Shown here: one piece after another, positions 9,825 to 17,899 of the stretch | How positions within the stretch are numbered: position 1 is the first letter of the stretch | Layout of the letters: every line of letters starts with the position of its first letter | Assembly (NCBI GenBank): GCA_021794525.1 | Contig: JAJYQP010000039.1 | Location: 1-57,073, forward strand | From: Pseudomonadota bacterium | GTDB taxonomy: Bacteria > Pseudomonadota > Alphaproteobacteria > Sphingomonadales > Sphingomonadaceae | Length of the DNA stretch: 57,073 bases | Direction of reading: 5' to 3' | Notes under the pieces: generated by a model | What the model was told of the DNA's origin: nothing | Databases searched by the model: none | The model's input: only the letters and a program-made list of their open reading frames with translations | Position numbers and translations under genes: made by a program

Positions 9825-11561
9825 ATGGTCGGGGTACACAGATCGAAGAGCGGGAGTAGGCCTTGCGCCCTGCTGCTGGCGGGCGTGTCTGTGCTGGGCG
9901 GGGCGGCGCTGGGCGGTGCGGCGGTGCTGGTTCCCGCCGTGCCCTCGGCCGCGCAGGAGGTGGTCCAGGCGCTCCCCCCGCGCGAGGCGGCCGAGCTTAA
10001 TGCCGCGATGCGGCGTCTGTCGGCGCGCCCCACCGATCTCGAAGCGCTGGTGAGGGCAGGCACCGCATCGCTGACGCTGCGCGACATTTCGGCGGCGGCG
10101 GGTTTCTTCACCCGCGCCGCAGCCGTAGCCCCTGCCGATGCCCGGGTCATCCTCGGCAATGCCCGCGTCGCGCTGGCGCAGCGCCGTCCGGTCGCTGCCC
10201 TGCGCGGGTTCGAGGCGGCGGAGGCAGCGGGTATCCGCCCGATCGAGATCGCCGCCGACCGCGGCCTCGCCTTCGATCTGGTGGGGGAGCCGACCAAGGC
10301 CCAGGCCTTGTATCGCAGCGTTCTGGCCGCCGGCGAGAACGCCGAGGTGCGGCGCCGCCTTGCGCTCAGCTATGCGATCGACGGCAATCGTCATGAATTC
10401 GACAGGACGCTCTATCCGCTGCTGCGCGACGAGGACCGCTCCGCCTATCGGACCCGCGCCTTCGGCCTCGCGATCCTGGGTCGGACGGACGAGGCGGTGT
10501 CGATCGCCGACACCATGATGTCCACCGACCTCGCGCTGCGGATGGCGCCCTATCTGCGCTATATGCCGCGACTGACCAAGGCGCAGCAGGCGGCGGCGGG
10601 CAATCTCGGCGCCTTTCCGGCAGCGGCGGACATCGGGCGGGACGCACCGGAGATCGCCGCCTATGCCTCGGTCGGCACGCGCCTCGCCGCCCGGGCCGAC
10701 AGCTCGCTGACGCCAACCGGCGCACCGCTGGGCGTGCGCCGTCCGCCGGTTCCGGCGCCGACGCCGGCCGCGACCTCGAACGCGCGGCGCACGGTGCAGC
10801 GGGCCGCGACGCCCGCGCCGAAGCCCGCTCCCACACCGGCACCCGCCGCACCCGTCCGTCTCGCACAGGCCGAACTGCCCCCGGTTTCCGCAAACCCGAC
10901 ACCGGCTCCAGCTCCAGCTCCAGCTCCAGCTCCGCGGCCGACACGGACACCGACGCCCGCGCCGACCCCTGCGCCGTCACCTGCCGTGATCGTGTCATCG
11001 ACACCCGTGCCCGAACCGCTGCCGGCGCGCCCGAGCCTGGAGGAGGCCTTCGCCGACTTTGGCGCTCCGCGAGCCACGCCGCCCGCGCCCGCGCCCGACG
11101 CGGTCGACATTGCCCGCCTCGCGGCCGAGCGCGATTCCGCCGAGGCGAAGGCAGCGCGCGAAGCCGAGGCGCGCGCCGCTCGCGAGAAGGCCGCGCGCGA
11201 CCGGGCTGCCAAGGCCGCCGCGGACAAGGCTGCCAAGGAAAAGGCCGAAAAAGCCGCGAAGGAAAAGGCCGAGAAGGCCGCCAGGGCTGCCGAACCCGCG
11301 CGCTACTGGCTCCAGGTCGGCGTCGGACGCAATGTTTCCGCCTATGCTCTCGACTGGAAGAAGCTCGCCAAGCAGGCGGATGGTGCGCTCGACGGCAAGG
11401 GTCCGTGGGCGGTCAGGTACGGTGCCACCAACCGGATGCTCGCCGGCCCCTATCCCAGCGCCGCTGCGGCCAATGCCGCGCGCAAGAAGCTGAAGGACAA
11501 GGGGATCGAGGCGCTGCCCGTCAGGAGCGACGACGGCGAGAAGGTCACGAAGGCGGGCTGA
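9825..11561 (+). CDS. Exported TPR-like protein with a C-terminal SPOR domain
   Basis: 578 aa. It starts with a basic stretch and a hydrophobic segment (ALLLAGVSVLGGAALGGAAVL) that is a signal peptide or anchor ending near SAAQE. Next come helical TPR-like repeats (about residues 55-220), a Pro/Ala/Thr-rich linker (about 300-400), an Ala/Lys/Glu-rich coiled-coil stretch (about 430-490), and a terminal SPOR domain (YWLQVGVGRN to about residue 570). SPOR domains bind denuded glycan strands at the septum, so with ftsZ 36 bp upstream a role in constriction is plausible. The ATG at 9825 has CAGGAG 7 bp upstream; the GTG at 9819 is too close to that site. Confidence 0.85.
   Translation: MVGVHRSKSGSRPCALLLAGVSVLGGAALGGAAVLVPAVPSAAQEVVQALPPREAAELNAAMRRLSARPTDLEALVRAGTASLTLRDISAAAGFFTRAAAVAPADARVILGNARVALAQRRPVAALRGFEAAEAAGIRPIEIAADRGLAFDLVGEPTKAQALYRSVLAAGENAEVRRRLALSYAIDGNRHEFDRTLYPLLRDEDRSAYRTRAFGLAILGRTDEAVSIADTMMSTDLALRMAPYLRYMPRLTKAQQAAAGNLGAFPAAADIGRDAPEIAAYASVGTRLAARADSSLTPTGAPLGVRRPPVPAPTPAATSNARRTVQRAATPAPKPAPTPAPAAPVRLAQAELPPVSANPTPAPAPAPAPAPRPTRTPTPAPTPAPSPAVIVSSTPVPEPLPARPSLEEAFADFGAPRATPPAPAPDAVDIARLAAERDSAEAKAAREAEARAAREKAARDRAAKAAADKAAKEKAEKAAKEKAEKAARAAEPARYWLQVGVGRNVSAYALDWKKLAKQADGALDGKGPWAVRYGATNRMLAGPYPSAAAANAARKKLKDKGIEALPVRSDDGEKVTKAG
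10905..10933 (+). repeat. Hexanucleotide tandem repeat GCTCCA
   Basis: 4.8 copies of GCTCCA in the linker of the SPOR protein gene, encoding Pro-Ala pairs. The repeat is in frame, so slippage of one unit would only change linker length. Confidence 0.85.
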
Positions 11562-11726
11562 CCGCCGACCGCTCTCCACCCCCCGCCCACACGCTATGCA
11601 CAGGCTTTGAACAGGCTTTTGCGGGGCTGTGGAAAGGTTAACGCGGTTCTCAACAGTCGCCGCGCCCCGCGCGATTGCCAAGCCCCGCCCCGACCCGCCA
11701 ATCAGGGCCGGGGTCACGCGAACGGG

Positions 11727-12242
11727 ATGCAATCGCGCATGAGAAGCCAGTCACAAGCCTACGCCGGCGACGACGATGCCGCACCGCTGGCGATGCTGTC
11801 GGCGCTGTTCCGCGCCCACGGCTGGCCCTGCGAATCGGGCCCGGACGAGCTCGCGGGCGAGATCCAGGGCAGTTGGGCGAAATACCAGCTCAAATGCCTG
11901 TGGCGCGGCGAGGACAATGTCCTCCAGGTCATCGCGCTGCCCGACATCCGCGTTGCCGACGACAAGCGCGCGGTAGCGATGGAGCTGCTGGCGCTGGTCA
12001 ACGAGCAGATGTGGATCGGCCATTTCGACCTTTGGTCCAACGGCGGCACGCTGCTCTACCGCAACGCCACGTTGCTGGGTGACGAGGGGCTGCTGAGCCT
12101 CAGCCAGGCGCAGGCGCTGGTCGAAACCGCGGTCGAGGAATGCGACCGCTTCTACCCTGCCTTCCAGTTCGTGCTGTGGGGCGACAAGAAACCACGCGAG
12201 GCGCTGGCCGCCGCCATGGTGGACGCCGCGGGCGAGGCCTAA
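11727..12242 (+). CDS. YbjN-domain protein
   Basis: 171 aa counted from the ATG at 11727; the ATG at 11739 is an equally possible start. It matches the YbjN (DUF1790) family in layout: LSALFRAHGWPCE, a central IQGSWAKYQLKCLWRGEDNV, LALVNEQMWIGHFDLW and a C-terminal helix LVETAVEECDRFYPAFQF. The fold resembles type III secretion chaperones, but the molecular role is unknown. It lies upstream of proC, a pairing common in sphingomonads, with a REP-like element between them. The 165-bp leader carries two direct copies of ACAGGCTTT at 11600 and 11611. Confidence 0.85.
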   Translation: MQSRMRSQSQAYAGDDDAAPLAMLSALFRAHGWPCESGPDELAGEIQGSWAKYQLKCLWRGEDNVLQVIALPDIRVADDKRAVAMELLALVNEQMWIGHFDLWSNGGTLLYRNATLLGDEGLLSLSQAQALVETAVEECDRFYPAFQFVLWGDKKPREALAAAMVDAAGEA

Positions 12243-12272
12243 GGGTCCTCGCCGCAGGCCTTGGCGAGCGGG

Positions 12273-12348
12273 CTTCGACAGGCTCAGCCTGAGCGGACTG
12301 GCGGTAGGGAACTACTTCCAAGGTCCGCTCACCCTGAGCTTGTCGAAG
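12273..12348. repeat. REP-like intergenic palindrome
   Basis: An imperfect inverted repeat with 26-nt arms: CTTCGACAGGCTCAGCCTGA... at 12273-12298 and its partner ...CCCTGAGCTTGTCGAAG at 12323-12348, with 3 mismatches and a 24-nt loop. The CTTCGACA-GCTCAG core is typical of REP elements scattered through sphingomonad and xanthomonad genomes. It sits between the YbjN gene and proC and may fold in the transcript. Confidence 0.8.
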
Positions 12349-12411
12349 GGCACACTCTAAGCTCGCACCAAGGACGATGACTCCTGTCGGCCAAGCCACT
12401 ACTGCGCGAGA

Positions 12412-13212
12412 ATGTTCACCCGCATCCTCTTCTTCGGTTTCGGCACCATGGCCTCCGCCATGCTGGAGGGCTGGCTGGCGTCGGGCCTCGATCCCGACCG
12501 CTTCACCGTCCACAATCCGCGGCCCAAGCCGGTGCCGGAGGGTGTGTCGTTCTCGACCGATCTTCCGGAGGGGCCGTTCGACGCGGTGTTACTCGGGGTG
12601 AAACCGCAGAAGCTCGCCGAGGTCGCGGCGGTGGTCGAACCGCTGCTCGGCCCGGACACGGTGCTGATCTCCATCCTCGCCGGGGTCGAGCTGGACAGCC
12701 TCGCCGCCCGCTTCCCGCGCGCGGGCGGGATCGTCCGGCTGATGCCCAACCTCGCGGTTGCGCTTCGCAAGTCGCCCAATGCGCTGGTGGCGCGCGGGCT
12801 GGACGAAGAGCGCCGCGCCGCCGTCACCGATCTCGCCGCGCGGCTCGGGAGTGCGGAATGGCTGCCGGACGAGGCGCAGTTCGACCTCGTCACCGCGCTC
12901 GCCGGGTCGGGTCCGGGCTTCGTCTATCGCTTCATCGACGCGCTGGCTGCGGGCGCGCAGGAGCTGGGGCTGGAGAGCGCGCAGGCCCGGCGCCTGGCGG
13001 TGCAGATGGTGGAAGGCGCCGCCGCGCTTGCCGCTGCGAGCGAGCATTCGCCGGGCGAACTCGCCGCCCAGGTCGCCAGCCCCGGCGGCATGACCCAGAA
13101 GGGCCTCGACGTGCTGGACGATGGCAATGCCCTCGCATCCCTCCTCGCCCGCTGCCTCGCCGCCACCCGCGACCGCGGCCGCGAAATGGCGGAGGCAGCG
13201 CGGAAGGGGTAG
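12412..13212 (+). CDS. proC: Pyrroline-5-carboxylate reductase
   Basis: Last step of proline synthesis, NAD(P)H-dependent. The 266-aa product has the Rossmann glycine motif FFGFGTMASAM (about residues 7-17), VKPQKLAEV, the dimerisation and active-site stretch LAGSGPGFVYRFIDAL (about 163-178) and VASPGGMTQKGLDVLD near the C-terminus, the counterpart of the family signature (usual form TSPGGTT). The N-terminal motif is slightly degenerate (GFGTM rather than GxGxM/G). proB occurs 5 kb downstream; proA is not in the window. Confidence 0.93.
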   Translation: MFTRILFFGFGTMASAMLEGWLASGLDPDRFTVHNPRPKPVPEGVSFSTDLPEGPFDAVLLGVKPQKLAEVAAVVEPLLGPDTVLISILAGVELDSLAARFPRAGGIVRLMPNLAVALRKSPNALVARGLDEERRAAVTDLAARLGSAEWLPDEAQFDLVTALAGSGPGFVYRFIDALAAGAQELGLESAQARRLAVQMVEGAAALAAASEHSPGELAAQVASPGGMTQKGLDVLDDGNALASLLARCLAATRDRGREMAEAARKG

Positions 13213-13271
13213 GGGGCGTGGCGGGTTTTGACCCTATTGCAGTCATGCGACAAAAGGGGAACCATGCAGTG

Positions 13272-13973
13272 ATGAAACGCGACCACATCATCGTCCTCGC
13301 AATCGCAGGACTTGGCGCGGCGGCTATGGCTGAATCCGATCTCGGTTCGACGAGCTACCGGCTTAATGACGCTACTTACGCTGTTCCCCATAAATACGAG
13401 TTCATGCGCAACTTCAGCGTGCCGTGGCTCGCAGGCGTCAAAGGGCTGGATAAGGAGCCGGATGAGTCCATCTGGCTCTTGCTTCCGGCCTCTGAACTTT
13501 CGGACGGTGTGCAGGGCTACAAGCGTTTGTTTCACGGCTATTCGAGCGATGTTGAAGCCGACATGGTAGTCAACGTGCTTGGCGGAAAGGAAGCGCGCGA
13601 GTTTCCTGCCGACCGGAGCCGCGACATTGCAATGGTTCGACAGGAACTCGCCAACGGCGGACTTCGACGGCGTGACACCACGACCGTCTGGGATAGGGTG
13701 TATTGGCTCGTCGGCGAGGAGGGGACGCCGGGACAGGGCGGTTCCCTTTTCTACCTCGTTCCCCGCGACGGTGTTGAAAGCCTGCCGCCCAACTGGCGAG
13801 TTCCGTCGTGCCAAGGTTCGCCAGACATCAATGGGCATGAGAGGTTCGATTGTAGGTTCACCATCAGCGATAAGGGCCTGACGTTCAACTTCACGCTGCG
13901 CCAAGAGAATCTCGGCGCTGCCAGCCTAATTCCTGATTACGTTTTGCGGCGTCTGAAGGGCTGGCGCGCCTGA
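13272..13973 (+). CDS. Unknown secreted protein
   Basis: Not recognised. 233 aa from the ATG at 13272, which follows the purine run AAAAGGGGA; an in-frame ATG at 13245 is the alternative. The N-terminus (basic MKRD, then IIVLAIAGLGAAAMA) looks like a signal peptide with cleavage after AMA, so the protein is probably periplasmic. The mature part is mixed alpha/beta with two cysteines (about residues 186 and 198) that could form a disulphide. Base composition is less G+C-rich than proC before it, hinting at a later arrival. Confidence 0.7.
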   Translation: MKRDHIIVLAIAGLGAAAMAESDLGSTSYRLNDATYAVPHKYEFMRNFSVPWLAGVKGLDKEPDESIWLLLPASELSDGVQGYKRLFHGYSSDVEADMVVNVLGGKEAREFPADRSRDIAMVRQELANGGLRRRDTTTVWDRVYWLVGEEGTPGQGGSLFYLVPRDGVESLPPNWRVPSCQGSPDINGHERFDCRFTISDKGLTFNFTLRQENLGAASLIPDYVLRRLKGWRA

Positions 13974-14220
13974 GTGTCGGCTGTCCGCAATTCACCCGAA
14001 GCGGCCATCGCCCATCCTCATCAACTCGCATGAAGCCGCGCGGATGTTTTCGCCTCGGCAAGTCCTACTGCTGGGCCGAAATCGCTTTCCTACATAGCCT
14101 CCACCGTGGTTCGTGCCGTGCGATGGATTTTCGCGACCGCTTTCTTGCCCGAATTGCTCCGATGGCCGGTGCCGTACGCCGTGTGCTCTGGTGGCGCCGA
14201 ATTTCGTCCGGAACGCCGAT

Positions 14221-14318
14221 GTGTCACCCGGGCGGGCGTCACGCGCATAAAAATCGTTGTTCGGCAATATCTTGGCGAGAAAAGTGGACGGGTGACACAT
14301 GGGTGACAGGTGTCACCC
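14221..14318. promoter_or_regulatory. Cluster of GGGTGACA operator-like motifs
   Basis: The 18-bp inverted repeat GGGTGACAGGTGTCACCC (14301-14318; 8-bp arms, 2-bp centre) is preceded directly by another GGGTGACA at 14290-14297, and a TGTCACCC lies at 14221-14228. Four half-sites within 100 bp suggest binding of a dimeric regulator upstream of the Bax-inhibitor gene. The cognate factor is unknown. Confidence 0.5.
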
Positions 14319-14472
14319 TGTCGCCGTGTCGCGCCCTATGGCGCGCGGCGCCACACGCCGCCGGGCTTTCCTTCCCCGGACCGTGTAACACCCGGTCCAT
14401 GTCCACGCGGTGCGGGCCGGGGTGGTTACCGGGCCTGATACCATTTGCGACAATGGTCTCTTCCCGGTTTTC

Positions 14473-14502
14473 CTTGAAAAGAGGCGCTTCACCCGCGATA
14501 TT
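14473..14502 (+). promoter_or_regulatory. Promoter of the Bax-inhibitor-1 family gene
   Basis: -35 CTTGAAA (TTGAAA at 14474-14479), a 17-bp spacer, and -10 GATATT at 14497-14502, about 49 bp upstream of the start codon. The CTTGAAA also resembles the -35 element used by heat-shock sigma factors (RpoH), but the -10 fits the housekeeping form better. Confidence 0.5.
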
Positions 14503-14550
14503 CGCGCAGAGTGCGTGGCAGGTGCCATGCCGATTGGGAGTTTGAGAACT

Positions 14551-15294
14551 ATGGCCGATTGGAACGACCTCAGGCAGCAGCAGACCGGCTTCGGCTCGGT
14601 GCCGCGCGCCGGTGACGCCGTTGCCCGGCAGGCGACGTATGACATGGGGCTGCGCGCCCACATGCTCAAGATCTACAACTACATGACCTCGGGCGTGCTG
14701 CTGACCGGCATCGTCGCGCTGGTGGCCTTCACCTCGGGCTTGGCGGTGAGCTTCGCGTCCGGCCCGCTGATGTGGCTGGTGGCGCTGTCGCCGCTGGCGA
14801 TCGTGTTCGCGATGAGCTTCGGCGCCAACCGGTTCTCGACCGCCACCCTGCAGGCGATGTTCTGGGGCTTCGCGGCGCTTATGGGCCTGTCGATGTCGAC
14901 GATCTTCCTCGTCTTCACCGGCAGCTCGATCGCGGCCACCTTCTTCGCCACCGCCGGCGCCTTCGCGGGGCTGAGCCTCTACGGCTACACCACCAAGAAG
15001 AGCCTGTCGGGCATGGGCACGTTCCTGATCATGGGCGTGGTCGGCCTGCTGATCGCGATGGTGCTGAACATCTTCCTCCAGTCGAGCGCGCTGGGCCTTG
15101 CCATCAGCTTTATCGGCGTGCTGATCTTCGCGGGCCTCACCGCCTACGACACGCAGCGTCTGAAGGAACAGTACACGGTGCTGCGCGGTAGCGAGTTTGC
15201 CGGCAAGGCGGTGGTGCTGGGCGCGCTGACCCTGTACCTCGACTTCATCAACATGTTCCAGTTCCTGCTCAGCTTCATGGGCAACCGCGACTAG
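14551..15294 (+). CDS. Bax inhibitor-1/YccA family membrane protein
   Basis: 247 aa with about seven membrane segments after a polar N-terminus (MADWNDLRQQQ to about residue 33). Family features: YMTSGVLLTGIVAL, the central ALSLYGYTTKKSLSGMG-like loop, LIFAGLTAYDTQRLKEQY with the conserved Asp, and a last helix LYLDFINMFQFLL. Members act as pH-sensitive calcium leak channels or modulate FtsH-type proteolysis. The ATG at 14551 has GGGAG 10 bp upstream. It is monocistronic: own promoter upstream, strong terminator downstream. Confidence 0.93.
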   Translation: MADWNDLRQQQTGFGSVPRAGDAVARQATYDMGLRAHMLKIYNYMTSGVLLTGIVALVAFTSGLAVSFASGPLMWLVALSPLAIVFAMSFGANRFSTATLQAMFWGFAALMGLSMSTIFLVFTGSSIAATFFATAGAFAGLSLYGYTTKKSLSGMGTFLIMGVVGLLIAMVLNIFLQSSALGLAISFIGVLIFAGLTAYDTQRLKEQYTVLRGSEFAGKAVVLGALTLYLDFINMFQFLLSFMGNRD

Positions 15295-15320
15295 AACGGC
15301 ATCGCGGGTTCGCGATCGAG

Positions 15321-15357
15321 CGCCCGGGGGGTTGCCGCCTCCCGGGCGTTTGCTTTT
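15321..15357 (+). terminator. Rho-independent terminator
   Basis: Perfect 8-bp stem CGCCCGGG (15321-15328) / CCCGGGCG (15341-15348) followed by TTTGCTTTT, 26 bp after the stop of the Bax-inhibitor-1 family gene. Confidence 0.85.
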
Positions 15358-15455
15358 GCGGGAGGCCCGAGTAGGGGATCGTCTTCATCCCCGGTCAAGC
15401 CGGCCGGTGCGACACCGGCAGGCGATCGAGGGTCGCACATCTGGGAGAGATCGGG

Positions 15456-16352
15456 ATGCCCCGCACCGTTCATTCGCCTGTCCGTCTTGTGATTGCCGTC
15501 GCCGGGGTCGCTGCGCTCGGCGCCTGCGCGACGACGCCCCCGCCGCCTCCGCCGCCTCCCCCACCGCCGCCGCCGGTGGAGGTCGTGCCCTTCCGCCCCG
15601 TGCCGCCGATGGGTGCCGCCTATGTCATGGAGGTGCCCGCGGTGGGCCTCGACGGGCGGCGCATCACGGTCATCAGCAGCCCGAGCGCCGACGAGCGGGT
15701 GTGGTATTTCCGCTCCGCCTGGAACGTCGCCGCGCTCAACTGCATGGGCCCGGCGTACCAGCCGATCCTGACCGGCTATGCGGACTTCATCAAGAAGCAC
15801 GCGAAGGCGTTGCGGCAGGTCAACAGCCGCATCGATGCGACCTATCGCAAGGACTATGCCGTGGCCCGCGACGCCATCAAGGCGCGCGAGAAGGCGATGA
15901 CCACGGTTTACAACTACTTCACCCTGCCGCCGGTGCGCGCGGGCTTCTGCCAGGCGGCGCTGGGTGTGGCTCAGGCCGCTGCGGCCGAACCGAAATACGA
16001 CCCGACCGTTTTCGCGAACACGCATTTCGCGGCGCTGGCGAAACCTTTCGACCAGTTCTTCGCGGCCTACGAGCAGTACCAGCGCGACAGCGCGGCCTGG
16101 GATGCGCAATACGGCCCGCGCTACGGTGCCTCGCAGCCCGGCTACCTCGCGGTGCAGGCGGCGAAGCGAAGCGCCGTGGTGCCGCAGGCGGGCGTGAGCG
16201 ACCCGACCACCACGACAGCGGCAAAGGTGGTGGAGACAGGGGTGGTGATCGACCAGGATACGGGCGCGCAGATCCCGGTCGTCCCGGTCGGGCAGGGGCA
16301 GACCTCGGTGCCGGTGGTGCAGGCTGTGCCGAAGGATGGGCCCAAGAAATAG
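15456..16352 (+). CDS. Polyproline lipoprotein of unknown function
   Basis: 298 aa. The N-terminus is a lipoprotein signal: a hydrophobic stretch (LVIAVAGVAALGAC) with lipobox LGAC, giving acylated Cys at about residue 24. A run of 13 prolines follows as a rigid spacer. The body (about 55-235) is helical with an aromatic and charged pattern (WYFRSAWNVAALNCMGPAY, FDQFFAAYEQYQRD) and two further cysteines. The tail is rich in Thr, Val and Pro. The protein is probably periplasmic and membrane-anchored; the length of the proline run could differ between strains. Confidence 0.85.
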   Translation: MPRTVHSPVRLVIAVAGVAALGACATTPPPPPPPPPPPPPVEVVPFRPVPPMGAAYVMEVPAVGLDGRRITVISSPSADERVWYFRSAWNVAALNCMGPAYQPILTGYADFIKKHAKALRQVNSRIDATYRKDYAVARDAIKAREKAMTTVYNYFTLPPVRAGFCQAALGVAQAAAAEPKYDPTVFANTHFAALAKPFDQFFAAYEQYQRDSAAWDAQYGPRYGASQPGYLAVQAAKRSAVVPQAGVSDPTTTTAAKVVETGVVIDQDTGAQIPVVPVGQGQTSVPVVQAVPKDGPKK

Positions 16353-16367
16353 GCTTTCCTACCGCAG

Positions 16368-16385
16368 GCCCCTTCGCTAAGGGGC
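16368..16385 (+). terminator. Short hairpin after the lipoprotein gene
   Basis: Perfect 7-bp stem GCCCCTT-CGCT-AAGGGGC just after the stop codon. There is no T-tract, so it may be a 3'-end stabiliser or a weak terminator. Confidence 0.4.
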
Positions 16386-16433
16386 GCGCTCGCCGCGTCC
16401 GCCTGTGGGGGTTCGCGGCGATCAACCTGGAAC

Positions 16434-16506
<73 letters not shown>

Positions 16507-16509
<3 letters not shown>

Positions 16510-16547
16510 GGTTTTTGATGCAATCAAAAACCTGGTTTGTTTGTTTT
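16507..16547 (+). terminator. Terminator of tRNA-Ala, starting in its CCA tail
   Basis: Perfect 13-bp stem CCAGGTTTTTGAT (16507-16519) / ATCAAAAACCTGG (16523-16535) with a 3-nt loop, followed by TTTGTTTGTTTT. The first three bases of the stem are the encoded CCA end. Confidence 0.9.
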
Positions 16548-16783
16548 CCGCACGCCTCCGGCGCGCGAATTCCTCGCTCACACGACCTTTGGTCGCGTCG
16601 CTGCGGGCGGCCGGTCGGCCTTGCGGACCTGTCTGGTCCGATTTACCGGCTAACATTCGATGGGTGTACTGGTCCGGGCTGCGACCAGCAGCCCGCAAGC
16701 GCGACTGCGCGCCCGCAGGCCCGCGAGGGCCGAGGATAGCCAAGGGGCCGGATGGCCCCGCCAGCGCTTGAGGCTGAACAAAA
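16548..16783. other. 236-bp gene-free stretch between tRNA-Ala and obgE
   Basis: No gene is seen. It contains several short GC-rich stem-loops, among them GGGGCC-GGAT-GGCCCC at 16744-16759, just before the obgE leader. A frame running antisense through this stretch and the tRNA is a shadow. No clear promoter is visible. Confidence 0.6.
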
Positions 16784-17845
16784 ATGCATTTTCTCGATCA
16801 AGCGAAAATCTATCTGCGCTCGGGTGCTGGCGGCCCGGGCGCGGTGTCGTTCCGGCGGGAGAAATACGTCGAGTACGGCGGCCCCGACGGCGGCAATGGC
16901 GGCAAGGGTGGCGACATCGTGTTCGAGGCGGTGCAGGGCCTCAACACCCTCATCGACTTCCGCTATTCCCAGCACTTCAAGGCCCAGCGCGGCGGGCATG
17001 GGATGGGCAAGGACCGCACCGGCGCGGGCGCGCCCGATCTGGTGATCCCGGTCCCCGTGGGCACGCAGATCCTGTCGGAGGACAAGGAGGAGGTGCTCGC
17101 CGATTTCACCGAGGTCGGCCAGCGCGTCGTCTTCCTCGAAGGCGGCATGGGCGGGCGCGGGAACGCCAGCTACAAGACCAGCACCAATCGCGCCCCGCGC
17201 CAGAGCCAGCCCGGGATTCCGGGCGAGGAGATGTGGGTCTGGCTGCGATTGAAGCTGCTGGCCGACGTCGGCCTGCTGGGCCTGCCCAATGCGGGCAAGT
17301 CCACCTTCATCAACCAGGTCTCGAACGCACAGGCCAAGGTCGGCGCCTATGCCTTCACGACGCTGGTGCCCAAGCTGGGCGTGGTGCGGCATCGCAACCG
17401 CGAATTCGTCCTCGCCGATATTCCCGGCCTTATCGAGGGCGCTGCGGATGGGGCGGGCATCGGCGACCGCTTCCTCGGCCATATCGAACGCTGCCGGGTG
17501 CTGATCCACCTCATCGACATTGCGGGCGTCGACCCGGTCGAGGCGATGCAGATCGTCGAGGGCGAGCTGGAGGCCTATGGCGCGGGCCTCGACGAGAAGC
17601 CGCGCCTCGTCGCGCTCAACAAGCTCGATCTCGCCGATGCCGAGCTGGGCGACGGCTTTGCCGAGGAGCTGAAGGCCGCGGGCGCTGCCGAGGTGTTCCG
17701 CATCTCCGGCGCGACGGGCGAGGGCGTGGACAAGCTGCTCGACGCGGTGCTCGCCTATCTCCCCGACCGTACCGCCACCGAGACCAAGGGGAGCGAGGTG
17801 GAGGACGCGGGCGGCGAGGATACGGCCCCGTGGTCGCCGCTGTGA
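16784..17845 (+). CDS. obgE: Obg GTPase
   Basis: A large-ribosomal-subunit assembly GTPase linked to growth and the stringent response. The 353-aa product has the glycine-rich Obg domain (residues 1-160, with GGPDGGNGGKGGD and FLEGGMGGRGN), the P-loop GLPNAGKST (about 166-174), switch I FTTLVPKLG, G3 DIPGLIEGA and G4 NKLD. It lacks the longer acidic C-terminal extension of some members and ends soon after a short acidic tail. It sits 54 bp upstream of proB, a frequent alphaproteobacterial arrangement. Confidence 0.97.
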   Translation: MHFLDQAKIYLRSGAGGPGAVSFRREKYVEYGGPDGGNGGKGGDIVFEAVQGLNTLIDFRYSQHFKAQRGGHGMGKDRTGAGAPDLVIPVPVGTQILSEDKEEVLADFTEVGQRVVFLEGGMGGRGNASYKTSTNRAPRQSQPGIPGEEMWVWLRLKLLADVGLLGLPNAGKSTFINQVSNAQAKVGAYAFTTLVPKLGVVRHRNREFVLADIPGLIEGAADGAGIGDRFLGHIERCRVLIHLIDIAGVDPVEAMQIVEGELEAYGAGLDEKPRLVALNKLDLADAELGDGFAEELKAAGAAEVFRISGATGEGVDKLLDAVLAYLPDRTATETKGSEVEDAGGEDTAPWSPL

Positions 17846-17899
17846 GCCCCCAAGCGAGAGTTTCTTCCTAAAGGAAAAATCCCCCGGTAAGCCGCTGCC

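Larger units (their letters stand above)
13974..14550. other. 577-bp gene-free region rich in hairpins
   Basis: No convincing gene is seen on either strand. The right half holds GGGTGACA/TGTCACCC motifs, an ACCATT...AATGGT hairpin (14440-14457), a GGACCG...CGGTCC hairpin (14378-14398) and the probable promoter of the next gene. The left half (13974-14200) shows nothing recognisable. A small RNA cannot be excluded. Confidence 0.6.

Noticed and set aside
14030..14545. Plus-strand frame in the 577-bp intergenic region
   Set aside because: Residue pattern is random, it runs through several hairpins and the promoter of the next gene, and it has no ribosome site.
16368..16385. Considered as a full terminator of the lipoprotein gene
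   Set aside because: Perfect stem but no T-tract, so kept only as a low-confidence hairpin.
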